Program-made: the position numbers and the translations under genes | The notes under the pieces: model-generated | What the model was told of the DNA's origin: nothing | The model's database searches: none | What the model saw: the letters and a program-made list of their open reading frames with translations, nothing else | Shown here: positions 22,349-34,639 of the stretch, piece by piece | Layout of the letters: each line of letters opens with the position of its first letter | Numbering within the stretch: the stretch's first letter is position 1 | Assembly (NCBI GenBank): GCA_026168455.1 | Contig: CM047430.1 | Coordinates: 26,926,735 to 26,990,734 of the forward strand | Source: Theocolax elegans | Lineage: Eukaryota; Arthropoda; Insecta; Hymenoptera; Cerocephalidae | Direction: 5' to 3' | Length of the DNA stretch: 64,000 nucleotides

Positions 22349-22412
22349 AATGGCTCAGTTGGTAGAACGAGAGACTTCGAAGTAGAAGATCGGAGGTTCG
22401 AATCTCGGGATA
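22349..22412 (+). other. tRNA-like sequence in right arm
   Basis: TGGCTCAGTTGGTAGAACGA is an almost consensus A box, and GGAGGTTCGAATCTC an almost consensus B box with a pairable T stem, about 35 bp apart. The anticodon region GACTTCGAAGTAGAAGATC could give a short stem with a TCGAAG-type loop. The acceptor stem does not close well, so it is a tRNA-derived relic rather than a tRNA gene. Confidence 0.6.
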
Positions 22413-22554
22413 AATTTTTTTTTTATTATTATTAATTCAAATTTCACAAGTTCAAAAATAATATTTTTAATCTTACCTAAGACATTATTTTAAGTTTGTA
22501 TAAACTTTATACAAATGCTTAATTAACATTTTTCCAAGTTTGGGAATGTCGCGT

Positions 22555-23119
22555 CCCTAGTAGAATTTTAAATATGAAAAATGGGCTTAAAACTAAGAAA
22601 TGGCCAGTGAAACTGGTCAGGTTCTATCTCAAAAAGAAACGCTTTTTCACACCTTTCTTGACCATTTCTTAGATGGACATAACCTTCATCAAATATGAAA
22701 CAACTTTTCGGGTAATCCTGTAAACAAAACTTACAGCGTGTTGTGAAATTTGATCGGTTTTACCATTTGTAATAGATACAGACGATTGTTTACGCTATAT
22801 AAATAGTACTTTTAAAGATATTTCGATGTTTATCATTTTTGTCTCAAATTGAGCCAAATCATTTTTAGGAGCTTGTTCATAGCTATTATTCCTAGCTAAA
22901 ATGGCCCATTTTTCTTAGTCTACTTAAAATTCCAAAAACATTTTTGATGTTCAGGAAAGGTTTGTAAACTGGAATGAAAACCATGAAATGGGCAGGAAAG
23001 GTTCGAAAAAGCGTTTCATTCTTGTACACAACCTGGCCAATCGTCCTAGTTAGTTTATAGATTGACATGAGAACACTACTCAGTAAATGGCTACAAAATT
23101 TTTGTTGATTCCACTAGGG
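22555..23119. mobile_element. CCCTAG-ended MITE, 565 bp, TSD GT
   Basis: The termini are CCCTAGTAGAATTTTAAAT at 22555 and ...GATTCCACTAGGG ending at 23119, with GT on both sides. The empty site is documented because the undisturbed left arm of the host element reads GTCCAACGCGACATTCC, the complement of the joined right arm. Internal inverted segments include AAAAATGGGC...AGAAATGG and their partners near 22900-23020. Non-coding. Confidence 0.85.
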
Positions 23120-26100
23120 GTTGGACACGTTAATATGAACTTTCTCCGAACTTTAACTTTATATAAAGTTTAGATAAACATAATTTTTTTTCCGCGGGAA
23201 TAATCACAATACTTTGTAATAAATAATGAGCGCGATTTAGAGTTAAAAATTTATAAAAGGATTAGAATGATGTTTCAGAGTTACTGTTCAAATTACAGCC
23301 TATTGGATGAAAGAGTTCCTGAGATATTCTGATACTTTTTGCCCACGGTGCGTTGTAAAGAATCTTTTTAAAACCATGAATTGATTTATTTGAAAGAAAC
23401 AATAAATTTCTTTAAAAAATAAAATTGATATGAAATAAGGGTCGTTTTATTAAAATAAAAAAATATGTTAATTGAATGTAATAAATGTTTTTTAAAACGA
23501 TGTTATAATTTATTAACATTTCTGGAGTCAATAAAAAAATAATATTTGAAAAAATAAAGTTATTAAAACAAATATTTTTACTCGTTAAAATAAATAATAA
23601 TAAATAATTTAAATACGAGAGCTTCCGGCGGCGACCGCTAGGCGGATCCAATTTTTCCGCAAGCGACAAAAAATGTTTTCGAGAAATGTCATCAAGAATG
23701 CTCAATTAAATGAAAATTGGATATCAAAGGAACATAAATTGAAAACAAATAAATCATCAAAGGTAATAATACCTTTTTTATGTTAACCAAAAAAAATATT
23801 TGACTCAAAAAATGATTTTCTTGATTTAAACGTATATTTGAATTAAATAAAGTAAACGTTTTATTAAAATAAATAAACCTAATAAGATTTACAGAAGAAT
23901 AACAAGGAAAAAGAAATACTAATTTGTTTTTAAGAAATATTACATTAAAGCAAATAATTTAATTATTAATATAAATACTGAATATTCTCAAATTAAATAA
24001 ATATTTTATTGCTATCAGGTAAATCAAAGTGATTGAATGAAATATAATTTGTTTAATTTAGGCCATTAATGTTACAAGGCAGTAAAATATTTTGTTTGAT
24101 TAAAAAATTATTTTGTAGATTCAATAAAATATTTGTTACAAACAACTAGTAATTTATTTTTGTGATAATACAGCAGTTTTATCACAAAGAAATTTGTTTG
24201 GTAATTTAGCGCAATATTTTTTTATATTAAATTACAGATTAATTTGATTCAAATAAATATATTTTAATAATTTAACAATACAAATGGTTTCGTCAGAGCC
24301 AAATAAATTATTTACTTGATTAAAACAAAATATGTTTGCTTATTTTTATTTTTATATTGCTTATTTACTTATTTTTATTCTTGATCGAAGAGAAACGCGT
24401 TAAAGATGCTATTACAAAGAACCATTGCTTGTATTAATTTATTTGATACAAATATTACGTAACGATTTTTTAGGAATAGCTAATATGTATGTACGAAAGA
24501 TGTAAATTTCACCGCAAAATGAAATGGTTTGTTCCTTACCGAGTTCTTTTTACTAAATGCTAATTTAACCAATTTGTCCATACTGAAAGCCCTATAGGAA
24601 CGTAATTCATTTCTCCCTATTACTATTTCAAGTAAACAATAAAAACTTCTCTTTTATAAATTTTTTTTGCATATTACATTTATATAAGTATATATAACAA
24701 TTAGAAATAATTACTTTAAAATTTTTTTCTTTTTTATTTCCTTTTAAATCTTTTTTAAGAAATATATAGTAGTACCATATATGAATCTCTTTATCTTTTT
24801 ACAATAATTTTTATAATACTATATTGAAAAAATACATACATAATAAATAATAGATAAAACTTTAAATTGTATTCGTACTTTACTTTGAATAAAAGTTATA
24901 TTATTCTATATTTGTGGTTTAATATTACCTATTAATTAGTTGTGCATAAATTTTAGTTACAGAATTACAATTGTCATTAATAATTCTTATAATCCTTTAA
25001 CATAATACAATACAAATTAATTATTTATTATTTGTGTTAACCAAAAACATAATAATAAAATAAACGTTATTATTATTTAATTTTTAAAATAAAAGAATAA
25101 TAATATTTTCATAAATAAGTATTTTCTTTTTTTTGGTCGGTTTTTCTAGTATAGCCAAAAATCGCATCGAACAACGGTCAAGTGACTATGATTGTTATGG
25201 TTCAACCCAAGGATTGCTGCTGGCTAAAAAACCGACTGTTCAACACATTTACAGTCGTTTACACATTCCTTTGCTTTATGTTAATTTTCGCGATAAAACT
25301 TATTTAATTACGCACTCGTGTATATTTTATTAAGTATATTACAAATTTATTTATGTATAGACGTAACATTATCATAAAAATTTAAAATTTAACAGTAATT
25401 TCTGTCACAAATTAAACTGAAATTTTAATTTGTATTATTATAACGAAATTAATTATTATTATTTTAATTAATTATTCATTTAATTTTTATTATTATAACG
25501 AAAGAGATGGTTGTAAAAAGTATTATGTACTTGTATCAAAGGGGACGCTGATTTAGGAGGTCGAAAAAAATCGATCGGTCTATTATTCAAATCAATAGAA
25601 AATGCATGCCCGCAAGCAGAGAGGCATCGAGCAGATGTGCGACCGCTCGAGCAGACTCGAGCAGGCTCTGTCCCTCGGCTTTCCACTTCAAATTTCATAG
25701 AGAAAAACATGCAAGATTTCAATGAGTAGTTAGAAGGGGTGGCGTATATATAATAATAAGATTTTTGCAGGATCGGTAACAATGGAGCCTGCCACCCCGT
25801 TAACTCAACATTCTGCAGCCACACGAATTCCATGCATCTGTGTTCTGGCCAAAAGGTCGATAATATTGCGAATTACATGTTTGCAACAATGTTTAATATA
25901 TTTTGCAGTTTTTATTATATAATTTTGATAAAAAGTGGGTAGAGAGGCAAGACGAGCGTCAGTCATTTTTTAATAAGATTACAAATACGCAACAATAGGT
26001 TTTTTTAAGAAGATGAAGATGTTATATACAGCGGATTATAGACATAAGCAATTGTAAACTTTGAAGTAAATATTATTAGAAAGATTATGTAAGTACTTTT

Positions 26101-26760
26101 AAATAATTTAAAATTTAAAATCAAAATCTTTTTTATTCACATTCATTCTTCAAATCTGAATAGAACGAAATTTGACGATTTCTTTTTGGTATTTATTTTT
26201 AGATAAGAACTGCAAGTTGCATTGTTTCCGTTACTTGACCGCTAAAATTTTCTGCTTTACGTAGAAATTTTTTTCTACATACTTTACATGAAAACAATAA
26301 AGATATTTTTCATCATGATAATCTCAAAAGTCTTTTTTTTTGTTAATCACTATACATAGGAGATAAAATCACATTTTATCATATAGCGCGCCAGCGCCTG
26401 ACGCAAGTATGCAGGCGCGCAAGCCCTTATATACAGCTACTTTAACCCTCGGATTTTTTCATATCGTATATTTTTACATATGAATTTAATTTTTTATGTT
26501 TATCAATTAATCTCTCATTCCTTAGTTATTTTATTCAATTTACTTATTAATAAACGCATATTGCAGAAAAAGCAAGTCAAGGAAATTGCTTGCTGAATTC
26601 CTTTCAACAATTTTGCGATTTCCCTTTTTTCGTCTACCATATACATATGTATCACTATATATACTTTCCAGCCCGGGAGAAGGCACGGACAGAAGTAAAA
26701 ACTCGGGTCAGACTCTAAAAATTCAGCGAGAGGGAGCTGCTGTTACTTTTTCATATGTGT

Positions 26761-26762
<2 letters not shown>

Positions 26763-26791
<29 letters not shown>
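26763..26791. repeat. TA microsatellite
   Basis: Pure TA alternation over about 29 bp. Confidence 0.9.
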
Positions 26792-26794
<3 letters not shown>

Positions 26795-27190
26795 ACATTA
26801 TATATTTTATAATTTGAAAAATAAGAGGTTATTTATAATTGTGACTCCAGTGTAGTGGATATAAATTAATGATTGTTTAAACATGGTGAAATTCACTACA
26901 ACTCCAGTGATTGGAAATAAACAGTACAATATTAACTCGAGTAACTGGGAAGTCTATTCAGATTATAATAGTTTATACTTTTCAATAGTAATTTTTATAT
27001 TTTGCACTGTTTATTAAAGAGTAATTTTAGTTGTCTATTCGTTTAAAAGGTGTAGTTTTGGGATTTTTAATGTTACTTAAAAAGTAGTAACATCAACAAA
27101 TTACTCATTTAAGGTTCAGTTTTTACTCTTTGGGGTTAAGAGTGTGTGATGAAAATTTTTTAATTTGACTGAACTTTCCTGAACGAAATG

Positions 27191-27500
27191 TCAGACCCAA
27201 ATTACACGAATCTACATCTTTCAACATAAATATTATAATTAATATATTAAATATCTAAAAAGATTCATACAGGTAGCTTAAAACAAAAGAAATGGCATAG
27301 CGTTTTGATTTTTTAAGAAATAATAATTTTTTTAATAATAATTGAGTAAACAATTTTTAGCCGCTAATTATTAGTAAATAGGTCATAAATTTTCAACGCA
27401 AACATGGTAATTTAAATACTCAATTTATAATCTGGAAAATTTTGGGTATATTGCTAAAACATTTTTAAGTTTTAATAATCACAAAATATAAATTAAAAAT
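27191..27500 (+). repeat. Dispersed repeat with 33-bp core, copy 2
   Basis: Starts with the core ACCCAAATTACACGAATCTA and continues through AGCGTTTTGATTTTTTAAGA, AATAATTGAGTAAACAATTT and CGCTAATTATTAGTAAATAG. This is collinear with 31395-31950, which has an extra ~230-bp segment. Both look like decayed copies of one interspersed element; ends not defined. Confidence 0.6.
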
Positions 27501-28594
27501 AGATGGATTTCATTAAATAATATATAAAGTAAAAAAATTTTTTTAATAGTTTATAAGAACAATACGAAAAAAATATCTCACTTCTGTGCTGAAGCGTACA
27601 AATTTTTTAGCGATTTTACAATGCAATGGCTTTTGTTATTGGCATTGAAAAAATTTTGCTTCCACATACTCTAATGTAGAATTTTGTGCTCTTTCAGAAT
27701 CCCTGGTTAAATATTTGGCCAGACTTAAAGGAGAAATGACAAAACCAATTTAAATACTACAAAAAACACCAACATTAATTAAAAAGAAACTTTTACTCCA
27801 TTTTTTTCAGAACGTTATTGCAAATATAATCTATGCTCAAAATATGAAGATAGGTGAAGAGAATAGTTGCTGTTTAAATCAGTATTTTTGGAATAATACA
27901 CGTTTTTTCAAATTATTGTTAATTTATCGAATAAGTAACCTTGAATCATCAAAATAACTTATACATTATTATAGCTTCTTTGATAAACATAAATGTCTTA
28001 CCATATATAGTTTATGCATGGCAGGATTTATGTGACCATTGTAAATGTATCAAAAAAGTAACAAATTGTAAATTTTCGTACATTTCAGGCGTTATTTGCA
28101 GATTATAAGGTAGATAAAAAATTTTTTCACTAAATAATTACTGGTTTAAAGTGCAACTATTCTCTTCGCTTTTCTTTACATTTTGGGTGTACATTATATT
28201 TTTTGAGTATACATTTATATGAGCGATATAATTCTGAAAAAACTCGAGAACACATTTTTTTCTCAAATTTCAGTGTTTTTTGTTTACATTGGTCTTATCA
28301 TTTTTTCTTTAAATCTGGCCAAAGTTTTGACAAGGGATTCTGACAGCAGAAAATCTTACGTGCAAATTTATTTTGTAACACGCACGAATTTTGCGTTTTT
28401 GCGCCCTAAAAGTAGGGTCTAAAGTATCCCTTTAACAACCGGCGGGTGCAAAAGTACTTTAGCGCTGGCGCGATTCAACAAACACCAAAAACTCATAATC
28501 TTATCTGCTCCCTAGATTTAGCGCAATGGTGCGTGCGTGCTTCCGCGTATGCGTGTACATATATATATACATATATATATTGGTGTGTGTATAA

Positions 28595-29467
28595 TATTTA
28601 GCTCTATAAAAAGTTTCTGCAATTGAAATTACTGAAATCAAAATAGCAACGGCAAGTATTTTATAGATATCAACAGAAATTTTTTATTTATTTATTACAG
28701 TTTCACTTTTAATAATTTTATTATTATTATTAAATATTCCACGTTGAATTTGTGCCTCTAGACAGTACTTTATATAAAACACTTTCTACGAAGGTGTCAA
28801 CATTCGCAAGTATGGTTTCCAATCACACTTTCAAAAATGTTATGTGATAAAAAAATCTTTAATTATTACTCGCATCCTATTTTTACTTATATTTTGCTTA
28901 AACTCCATAAACTGTAATCGACAAGTATTTTGAACGATTCAAAAATTTCTACCAATCGGAATACAGATTTTTTTTATAAAAAGTATCTTACACTATTACT
29001 TTTTATTTCTGGCCCTCTCATGTATTACAGTAATAAATAAATAATATTCTAATGATATTAATTTGTGAAAAATTACTTTCTGCAATACTAATAAAATGGA
29101 CATTTCTTTTTTATTCTTTTAAATAATAAATTAATACTTGCACCATCGTTGGTTACACATCCTGTTTATGAAAGTATAGTACCGTTAAGGAACTGCAATG
29201 AGTAATAATAAATAAATATAGCAATACTTTCTGACAATTTTATTATCCTACATCACCTATGAAACAATAGACATCATTAGTTTTATCTGATAAAGTTTCC
29301 AAAACAGTAAATTCAGTATAATGCCTTACGTTATTTTTTTAAATACAAGTTTTTGTTAGTAGTTTTGTAAAATAATTATTATTTCACTTAACTAAGTTTA
29401 TACAATCTACATGATTTTTCCAATTAATTCATGTGCTTATTAATAATAAATTATTGGTTTATATATA

Positions 29468-29506
<39 letters not shown>

Positions 29507-30100
29507 TGTTTCCACGCGTGGGTCTTCACACTATTTAATAATATGCCATAAGTCGCTTTGCATAATATATTAGGCCGATAAATTTTAAAATAAGATAATA
29601 GCTAAGATGTATGTAATGATTCATAAAATGTAACATCAGTTAATATAGTCAGAATTAACACCTATATGAAGCGGTAACACCTATTAACCAACGGTGGTGC
29701 AAGTATTATTTTATTATTTAAAAGAATAAAAAAGAAATGTCCATTTTATTAGTATTGCAGAAACAAATTTTTCACAAATTAATATCATTAGAATATTATT
29801 TATTTATTACTGTAATACATGAGAGGGCCAGAAATAAAAAGTAATAGTGTAAGATACTTTTCATAAAAAAAAATCTGTATTCAGATTGGTAGAAATTTTT
29901 GCATGGTTCTAAATACTTGTCGATTACCGTTTGATTTCAGTGCTTTCAATTGCAGATACTTTTCACGAAGTTTAAGTAATATATGTATATAAAAATGTTT
30001 ATTTAAAATATAAATTTATGGTACGATTCAAAATACTTGTCGATTTCAGTTTGATTTCAGTTCTTTCAATTACAGAAATTTTTTATATGAAATTTTCGTA
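28595..30100. repeat. 1.5-kb foldback element
   Basis: The inner arms (about 28910-29155 and 29685-29930) are inverted and close in sequence: GGCCCTCTCATGTATTACAG, ATGGACATTTCTTTTTTATT and TTAATACTTGCACCATCGTT recur in complement. Outer arms (28605-28660 and 30015-30095) extend the pairing. A motif with ACTTGTCGAT, TTTGATTTCAGT and CTTTCAATTGCAGA occurs once inverted on the left and twice in direct order on the right (29905-29965, 30015-30090). A TA microsatellite (29469-29501) is in the spacer. Non-coding. Confidence 0.7.
29469..29501. repeat. TA microsatellite
   Basis: Pure TA run of about 33 bp within the foldback spacer. Confidence 0.9.
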
Positions 30101-31394
30101 ATATTATAACTAATCAATATTTGCAACCGGTTTTTTTAAAAAATAGTGTATATGTGCGAAATTTTATTGATCTCGCATTTATATAGTTATTTTTTATAAA
30201 TCTTAAAATTAATCAAGTATATCAAATCGCACATTTAAAAAACGAAATATAAGTAATAGTTAATAAACATTAACTAGTTATATTTATAATTAATAACTAA
30301 TAATTAATATAACTATGATTAATATATATTGAAAAAATTGTCGCAATGTCATGGATGCATATTTTAAACACATATATAAGTTATGTACATATTTTGTCAA
30401 GATTTTTAATTAAAGTTAAGACTTTAACGTTTATGAATAATTCAGTATATGTATATAAGTAGGACTATACAAATAAGGCTCATTAATCTTAATGGAGCGT
30501 TTGAATACCAGAAGGCATGGAACAAAGTTCAAATATGATACACCTTATCCTGAACGTCTGTTAAACTACCAGAGATTAATAATACTCTGTTTCGTTTTAT
30601 TTTTGACGAATTGTAAGTAACTTATATCTATCGCGAAATTACTAATTTTAACGTGAAGTCCTGGGTTTCCATAAAACATTTATAAACACTCAATCACTTC
30701 GAACGTTTTTCTTAAGTTTAACGAGTATGCGTGAGCATTATTTGTAACAATAAGATCGTTATAAATGAAAAGTTAAATCCATGATGTTACTCATCCAGCA
30801 TTTGATTGACGATAAAAGTTGGGTGAATAATGTTGCATATCACTTCTTGTTTCAACAGATCAAACTTTATTAGATTTTTATGTATGTGCGTATGTATTTA
30901 TTTCTTACCTTGTGATTATGAAACTACAATTTTTTTGAACTGTTTAGTAACTTAAAATAAATTCGTAAATCATTTTAGTTACTTAAACAATATCTAGAAC
31001 AATTAACTTTTGCCATCAATTATTACGTGTGGATTGTTACACGATTTTAACGCGTCTCGTAACGGGAAATAAATCATACAAATTTCAGATCAGAAGATAA
31101 ATAACTTTTCGAAAAATCCGGCTTCATACATTGTTTTGTCTGATTTATTTGTTTCTATATTTATTCCAGACTTTACAATATTTTATGATAAATTATTCTA
31201 CAGACAAGCGCATTGTAACTGTACATAGGAGCCGGATACATTAATACTGTAACTTATTTTAAAGAGTTCTGTAGCTTAACCAATGTAAACCATTATACTG
31301 TTTAGTGTATAATACTTGACACAATCTTTTTATTGTTCCAATTAAATTTTATATTTTTAAATGTTTTATTTCTTTGTTTTTTTTAACGGTATGT
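30101..31394. other. AT-rich stretch, nothing recognised
   Basis: No domain, tandem repeat or foldback visible; open frames are short. Confidence 0.5.
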
Positions 31395-31950
31395 TGGTCC
31401 CAATTTACAAGAATCTGCACCTTTCAACCCAAAAATTATATCTAAAATATTGAATTAAAAATCTGAACAAAATTTATACGGATAAGTTCAAACACAAGGA
31501 AGGGCTTGATGTTTTGATTTTTTTAAGATATAGTAGTTTTCGTGCCAAGGCCGTAAAGTAGAATTTTAGCGGGTCCGAGGATCGCTACTTTACACGCGAA
31601 GCTGAAAAAGTTTACGGCCGAGGCGCGAACAGTACTTTTCGAGAGAGTATCCGTAAAGTTCTTAGCAATTTCAATACAATATTTTTTTCCGTACACGTGT
31701 CCGTAAAGACTGTACACTTGTTCGTAAAGTCGCACTTTACGGATACGCTATCGAAAAAATCATTTTTGAAATAATAATTGAATAAACAATTTTTGGTCGG
31801 TAATTATTCGTCAAAAAAGGCATAAAATTTCAATCCAACATCGTAATTAAATTATGGATTTCAAAATTTGCGTATATTATTTAAAACCTGCCTAAGGGCA
31901 TGATATTTCGAGATTTTGAAAATTTTATTTATTTGTTTATAAAAGAAAGT
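31395..31950 (+). repeat. Dispersed repeat with 33-bp core, copy 3
   Basis: Starts with CCCAATTTACAAGAATCTGC and is collinear with 27191-27500, except for a segment at about 31537-31765 that copy 2 lacks. That segment holds at least four short CGTAAAG motifs in both orientations (for example CCGTAAAGTAG, TCCGTAAAGTTC, TCGTAAAGTCGCACTTTACG), so it is likely a separate small insertion. Confidence 0.6.
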
Positions 31951-32216
31951 AAAAAATGATCATTTTCTGAGTCCAACATCTCCTTAAACTATATTTATTT
32001 ATTTTTATTTCGAATATCTTATTAACATGGTTCAAGCAGTTGTGTACGTATCAGTAGTCACATTTTTGTTTTGTAGATCAGAATTTTATTGTTTTAACCT
32101 ATTCCTAGTGTATGAACAATATGACATCTATCAAATAACCGGTTCAAGTATTCATATATTGTAACACCTCACTATAAAGCCAAATAGACGTATTGGGAGA
32201 CTGTTCATAAATGATA

Positions 32217-32270
32217 AAATGGCGTAGCGGTTAGAATCCAAACCTGCTGGGTTCCAATCACCGAAAGTAC
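32217..32270 (+). other. tRNA-like sequence next to a foldback
   Basis: TGGCGTAGCGGTTAGAATCC resembles an A box and D arm. GCTGGGTTCCAATCACCG resembles a T arm with B box GGGTTCCAATC, about 20 bp later, so the anticodon arm is shortened. Its 3' end lies just before the palindrome starting near 32278. Confidence 0.5.
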
Positions 32271-32277
32271 AATTTTT

Positions 32278-32562
32278 TTAAAACAAAATAAATTTAACGT
32301 TCGGTGATAATTTATAATATAATTATCGGTCCTCCCGAACTAAATGCTTTATTTTTGGAATAGAGCAGGCCCATTATACCCTTTGTCCACTATGGTTGGT
32401 GGAATTTCCCAGAGTAATGGCCTTTTTCAATAATTAAAGGCGTTTCGTCCTCGATCCCCAGTTTGGACTCCTCAGTAAGGAACTGGAGATCATACCTTAG
32501 TTAGGGAGGACCGATAATTATATTATAAATTATCACCAAACGTTACATTTATTTTGTTTTAA
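32278..32562. repeat. Palindromic MITE, ~58-bp inverted arms
   Basis: AAAACAAAATAAATTTAACG...AATTATCGGTCCTCCC (32278-32335) is complemented by 32503-32562 with few mismatches. The 165-bp core is GC-moderate and contains CTCGATCCCCAG and ACTGGAGATCATACC. Beyond the right arm, a degenerate inverted partner of the left tRNA-like sequence may be present. Confidence 0.7.
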
Positions 32563-32569
32563 TAAACCT

Positions 32570-33130
32570 GCGACTCGGTCTAATGCGTCGCACTCTGGCT
32601 GGTGGTCTTTCTCACCGCTAGATGGAAACGACTATACTCGTTGGAGAGACTGTCATCCTCCTCTATATATATATAGCCGCATAACATCTTGCTGGCATCG
32701 CAGTTCATCTTGCGACAGGCCTCTAAGGTATGATCAGAGATGAATAGGGAGATTGCTAAGCCCCGTGTATTCAAGTGAGGCAACTTCTGCACCTCAAGAG
32801 CTGCTGCCCTCAAGCGGCCGCACGGCCGAACCATACGCACATTTTGAATTCGTAGAAATATGGGTGGGCTAAGTGAGGGGAAGATGTGCGTTTTGACGGG
32901 TGAAGGAGGACGGGCGATGCGTTGGTGGGGGACCGAATATGCGTATCGGCAAAAAGAAGAAGCGCTAATCGTGTGTATATTCTATTCGGATGATATAGAC
33001 AAATTAGGTAAATTCTTAAAATGCAATTACAATGCAATAATAAACATTTTATTTATTCAACTGCACCTTACCCAAATGAAATATTTAAAACTTAAACCCA
33101 AACGGGGGCAGATGAATATAAATCATTTTT
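32570..33130. other. GC-richer segment of unknown origin
   Basis: Distinctly higher G+C than the flanks. Open frames run both ways (32580-32840 minus, 86 codons; 32860-33132 plus, 90 codons), but neither shows a known motif. A piece of a host exon or of a retroelement is possible; I do not recognise it. Confidence 0.35.
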
Positions 33131-34309
33131 GAACGTTACTTAATTAATATGGAGGTGGTCGTGAGCTGAAACAGATTGTGTATATGGAATATGGGTAAAT
33201 GCAAATATATATTGATGTACTTAATTCCACGTAAGAACCGCTTGCAACCTATTAACAATGGTCAATTTATCTTTCTATTTTTCTTATCCTCTTATTAGAG
33301 ATGCAAGCATTTTTTAAATTTATTCTCTGTCAGGGTAACTGATAATGTTAGACTCAAATCTCTACGTCAACTAGAAATCGTTAATAGCACTATGTTGCTA
33401 CACTTGAAATGTTTTATCAGTATGACTTCTTTTTATGGTAATATTAATCGGATATACCTGCAAATACATCCATCCACACTCACGCCACACACACACATAT
33501 ATTCAATTATAACGTTTGTATGTATAAGCGGTTAAACGAGGTCGTACTCACCAAAAATTTGTACAGATAAGATTTGATAACTATCGTAGTGCATATGTTT
33601 CAAAAATAACTAATCCCTTGCCGATAACGAAAGTATAGGTAGTCGAGAAGCGCATTGATTGGTAGCGATTTATTTAAGTGCTTTCAAATATTTATATAGA
33701 AGTTTTTTTATCGTCAATTTTCTTGGTATCAACTTTTGGCATAAGTGACACGGTGTCTTAACGTGATGTCGATCCTAAATTACAGGGATCTACACCTTTC
33801 ACCAAGAAAGTTTTAAGCATTTAAAGAATTGGTGAAATTCATATATATATATATATATATTCTTTAAAGCAAGTCCGAGGGCCGAAAATAACTCGTTGAT
33901 CGTATGGGTGTAATAAATACACGAGCGTGACTATTTGAACGGAAGATACTATTTATTAATAGTGATGACGGTCAATATTTTAAATCTATCGTGTAACTTC
34001 CATTCCTATTGGCAAAAAGACCGAACCTCGGTCAATTAAAGTTTTGCTGCCCGAGTATGAAAAAATAGAAAATATTCGAGCAGAAATGCGAGAGAGGGAA
34101 GGGACATTAGAAAATCTTTACAATTTATCCGCGACTTTTAAATTATTGAATTAGGAGGAATATACGTTCAATACAACTATCTATAGAAAAGGACCATTGA
34201 CTTTCTAGTACATCAAATCAAATAAGAAAGTTATATTATTAAATTCAAGATGCCACATGGTAATATTTTAGTCGATAAGAATATCTTTTTTACAATATTC
34301 CTTATATAA

Positions 34310-34572
34310 AAAAGTGATTACAGGATGTTGTGAAGCCAAGTGAAACGGCTGTGTGATTGGTTTACGTTTTGCGCATGCATCTAAGACAGTGTAGGTTAGA
34401 TTCGGCAGCACGGCAAAAACGTAATGTTTGAATTTTCTTGACAAAATGAAGTATAATAAACCATGAATAAATATATTAAAAATTGTTATTTTAAGTAAAT
34501 ATGACAGCGTAATATTTGAAATTATGACTGTTAGAAAACGAAAGAGCGCACGGAGCGCGCATAATTATTCTA
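34310..34572 (+). repeat. Promoter-like dispersed repeat, copy 2
   Basis: Contains GTGATTGGTTTACGTTTTGC (inverted CCAAT), GCGCATGC and a GAGCGCACGGAGCGCGC end. Matches 13187-13455 in reverse complement. Confidence 0.75.
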
Positions 34573-34639
34573 GAAGTGTATAAACCTTATAGATCATACT
34601 TACATCTACTTTATATGTAAGTAATAAAATTCGGGTCAA

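Larger units (their letters stand above)
21993..23198. mobile_element. CCCGCG-ended element with tRNA-like arms, TSD AA
   Basis: The termini are CCCGCGTAAAAAAAATT at 21993 and the complement of CCCGCGGAAAAAAAATT ending at 23198, with AA on both sides. Inverted arms of about 240 bp include TTATATAAAGTTTATACAAA-like and AGTTCATATYAACGTGTCC sequences. A tRNA-like sequence sits at the inner end of each arm, complete on the right and truncated on the left. The right arm is interrupted by a nested CCCTAG element (22555-23119). It has the same general plan as the element at 9715-11660. Confidence 0.85.
23199..28594. other. Long gene-poor AT-rich stretch
   Basis: No protein family recognised. Several 60-117-codon frames are present, for example 23412-23705 minus and 25480-25833 minus. 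They lack motifs and sit in low-complexity DNA. GC-richer islets occur at 25590-25700 and 26385-26430, the latter with GCGCGCCAGCGCC and GGCGCGC that can pair. A TA microsatellite lies at 26763-26791. The 33-bp dispersed core repeats at 27191. Confidence 0.5.

Noticed and set aside
23412..23705. Minus-strand frame with LDDISRKHFLSLAEKLDPP
   Set aside because: Looks slightly helical and coding-like over 35 residues, then runs into low-complexity sequence. No family recognised and no splice context clear enough.
25480..25833. 117-codon minus-strand frame
   Set aside because: No motif. The central GC-rich part explains the lack of stops.
9954..32270. Genuine tRNA genes
   Set aside because: A and B boxes are present, but anticodon and acceptor stems do not pair properly and the sequences sit in transposon arms.
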